Assembly (NCBI RefSeq): GCF_025447595.1
Contig: NZ_JAOEJU010000024.1
Location: 1 to 64,000 of the forward strand
From: Pseudomonas koreensis
GTDB taxonomy: Bacteria; Pseudomonadota; Gammaproteobacteria; Pseudomonadales; Pseudomonadaceae
DNA: 64,000 bases
Reading direction: 5' to 3'
The position numbers were made by a program, and so were the translations under genes. A model generated the notes under the pieces. It was not told the origin of the DNA, searched no databases, and worked only from the letters and a program-made list of their open reading frames with translations. This document shows, one piece after another, positions 63,048-64,000 of this stretch (its first letter is position 1; each line of letters begins with the position of its first letter).

Positions 63048-63202
63048 GGCGGCCTCTTGTTGATTGTTCTGGCTTCACGTTTGCCCATGACCCTACAGAA
63101 AATCCGCCAAGGCATGAAGGACAAAAATACCTCCGGTTTGCGTCGTACACAGTCGGCCGATACAGTCCGTCAGACTTTTATCCCACGGACGGAGAGCCCC
63201 GC

Positions 63203-64000
63203 GTGTTTCCAGCCCTGCCCCTGAACCGTTTTCGCCTGCCCGCCCTGACGCTGATCGTCAGCGCCATCGCCCTCACTGCCTGCAACGCACCGCCCTCCTC
63301 GACCCTGCCGCTGGCACCGGAAGCCGCCTCCGGCTACCGCACCGGCCTGCAAGCCAGCCACGCCGAAAAACACATGGCCGCCGCTGCCAATCCGCTGGCC
63401 GCCGAGGCCGGTCGCGAGATGTTGCGTCAGGGTGGTTCCGCCATCGATGCCGCCATCGCAATGCAAGCCATGTTGACCCTGGTCGAACCGCAATCCTCCG
63501 GGATCGGTGGTGGCGCGATGATCGTGCTGTGGGATGGCAAACAGGTGCGCACCTATGACGGTCGCGAAACCGCACCGGCCGGCGCGACCGAGAAGCTGTT
63601 TCTACAGGCCGACGGCAAACCGATGCCGTTCCCGCAGGCGCAGATCGGTGGACGCTCTGTCGGCACGCCGGGGGTGATGCGTGCGCTGGAGCTGGCGCAC
63701 AAAAAGCACGGCCGCTTGCCGTGGGCGACATTGTTCGAACCGGCGATCAAACTGGCCGAGCAGGGTTTTGCGATCTCTCCGCGCCTGCATTCGCTGCTGG
63801 AATCCGACCCGGTGATTCGCCGCTCGCCGGACATGGCCAAGTACTTTCTGAACAGCGATGGCAGCGTCAAAGCCGTCGGCACTCGCTTGCAGAACCCGGC
63901 GCTGGCCGCCGTGCTCAAGCGCATCGCCAACGAAGGTGCGGACGCACTGTACAAAGGCCCGATCGCCGAAGAGATCGTGGCCAAGGTTCAGGGCCATGCC
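63203..64000 (+). CDS. ggt: Gamma-glutamyltransferase, lipoprotein form (3' end outside window)
   Basis: First 266 residues; the frame is open to the window end. A GTG start at 63203 with GGAGAG upstream begins a lipoprotein signal peptide (LPALTLIVSAIALTAC). The mature part carries the Ggt N-terminal blocks MAAAANPLAAEAGREMLRQGGSAIDAAIAMQ-type (shown in part: GGSAIDAAIAM), VEPQSSGIGGGAM, YDGRETAPAGA and SVGTPGVMRALELAH. Ggt cleaves the gamma-glutamyl bond of glutathione in the envelope. The autocatalytic Thr lies beyond the edge, so activity cannot be judged. Confidence 0.9.
   Translation, partial: MFPALPLNRFRLPALTLIVSAIALTACNAPPSSTLPLAPEAASGYRTGLQASHAEKHMAAAANPLAAEAGREMLRQGGSAIDAAIAMQAMLTLVEPQSSGIGGGAMIVLWDGKQVRTYDGRETAPAGATEKLFLQADGKPMPFPQAQIGGRSVGTPGVMRALELAHKKHGRLPWATLFEPAIKLAEQGFAISPRLHSLLESDPVIRRSPDMAKYFLNSDGSVKAVGTRLQNPALAAVLKRIANEGADALYKGPIAEEIVAKVQGHA

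Overview
The window is a high-GC Pseudomonas chromosome segment, most probably from the P. fluorescens group. The evidence is gene order, protein similarity and repeats. From about 24.4 kb to 54.1 kb the order mqo, PA4642-like, hpt, upp-uraA, hemH, phr, pagL, murI, moeB, prmC, prfA, hemA, TPR lipoprotein, lolB, ispE, tRNA-Gln, prs, rplY, pth, ychF matches what I recall of the P. aeruginosa PA4640-PA4673 region. Six REP-pair (REPIN) elements of the type GTGGGAGCGAGC..GCTCGC lie between genes, as is common in fluorescent pseudomonads. No plasmid, phage, integrase, transposase or CRISPR signal was seen.

Layout. 1-1.9 kb: the 3' end of a large RTX-type calcium-binding protein made of near-identical DNA repeats. 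2-10.2 kb: a MalT-like LuxR regulator, then DUF1329 and DUF1302 envelope proteins and a medium-chain-type acyl-CoA ligase, which look like one lipid-uptake or lipid-activation module. 10.3-13 kb: an MFS pump with a divergent AraC regulator, and a LysE exporter. 13.2-16 kb: a 2-hydroxyacid dehydrogenase, RsmC, and a GDT1-type Mn exporter behind a yybP-ykoY manganese riboswitch. 16.1-23.7 kb: an M48 lipoprotein protease, a dCache chemoreceptor with a sigma-28-type promoter, a SRAP protein, two tiny proteins, an acyltransferase and small envelope proteins. 24.4-31.7 kb: mqo, purine and pyrimidine salvage (hpt, upp, uraA), and hemH with an epimerase-like gene.

31.8-41.2 kb is the most interesting part. 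A flavoprotein with a Trp-rich small protein, and a long overlapping gene string (DUF523-DUF1722/RudS-like, MerR/LitR-like regulator, CPD photolyase, SDR, FAD oxidoreductase, DUF1365, cyclopropane-synthase-like methyltransferase, DUF2878), sit behind repeated TGTACA boxes. I read this as a light or singlet-oxygen defence regulon joining DNA repair, tRNA thiouridine removal and membrane-lipid modification.

41.2-54.1 kb is housekeeping: PagL; the hemA-prfA-prmC-moeB-murI operon on the minus strand; and lolB-ispE-tRNA-Gln-prs-rplY-pth-ychF on the plus strand, with a strong promoter buried inside ispE. 54.2-57.9 kb looks accessory: an AI-2E-family permease, a SulP transporter broken by one in-frame amber codon, and a VIT/CCC1-like protein. 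58-64 kb: a fosmidomycin-resistance-type MFS pump, a second chemoreceptor, tRNA-Met, a DUF2817 peptidase-like protein, and the 5' part of a lipoprotein gamma-glutamyltransferase cut by the window end.
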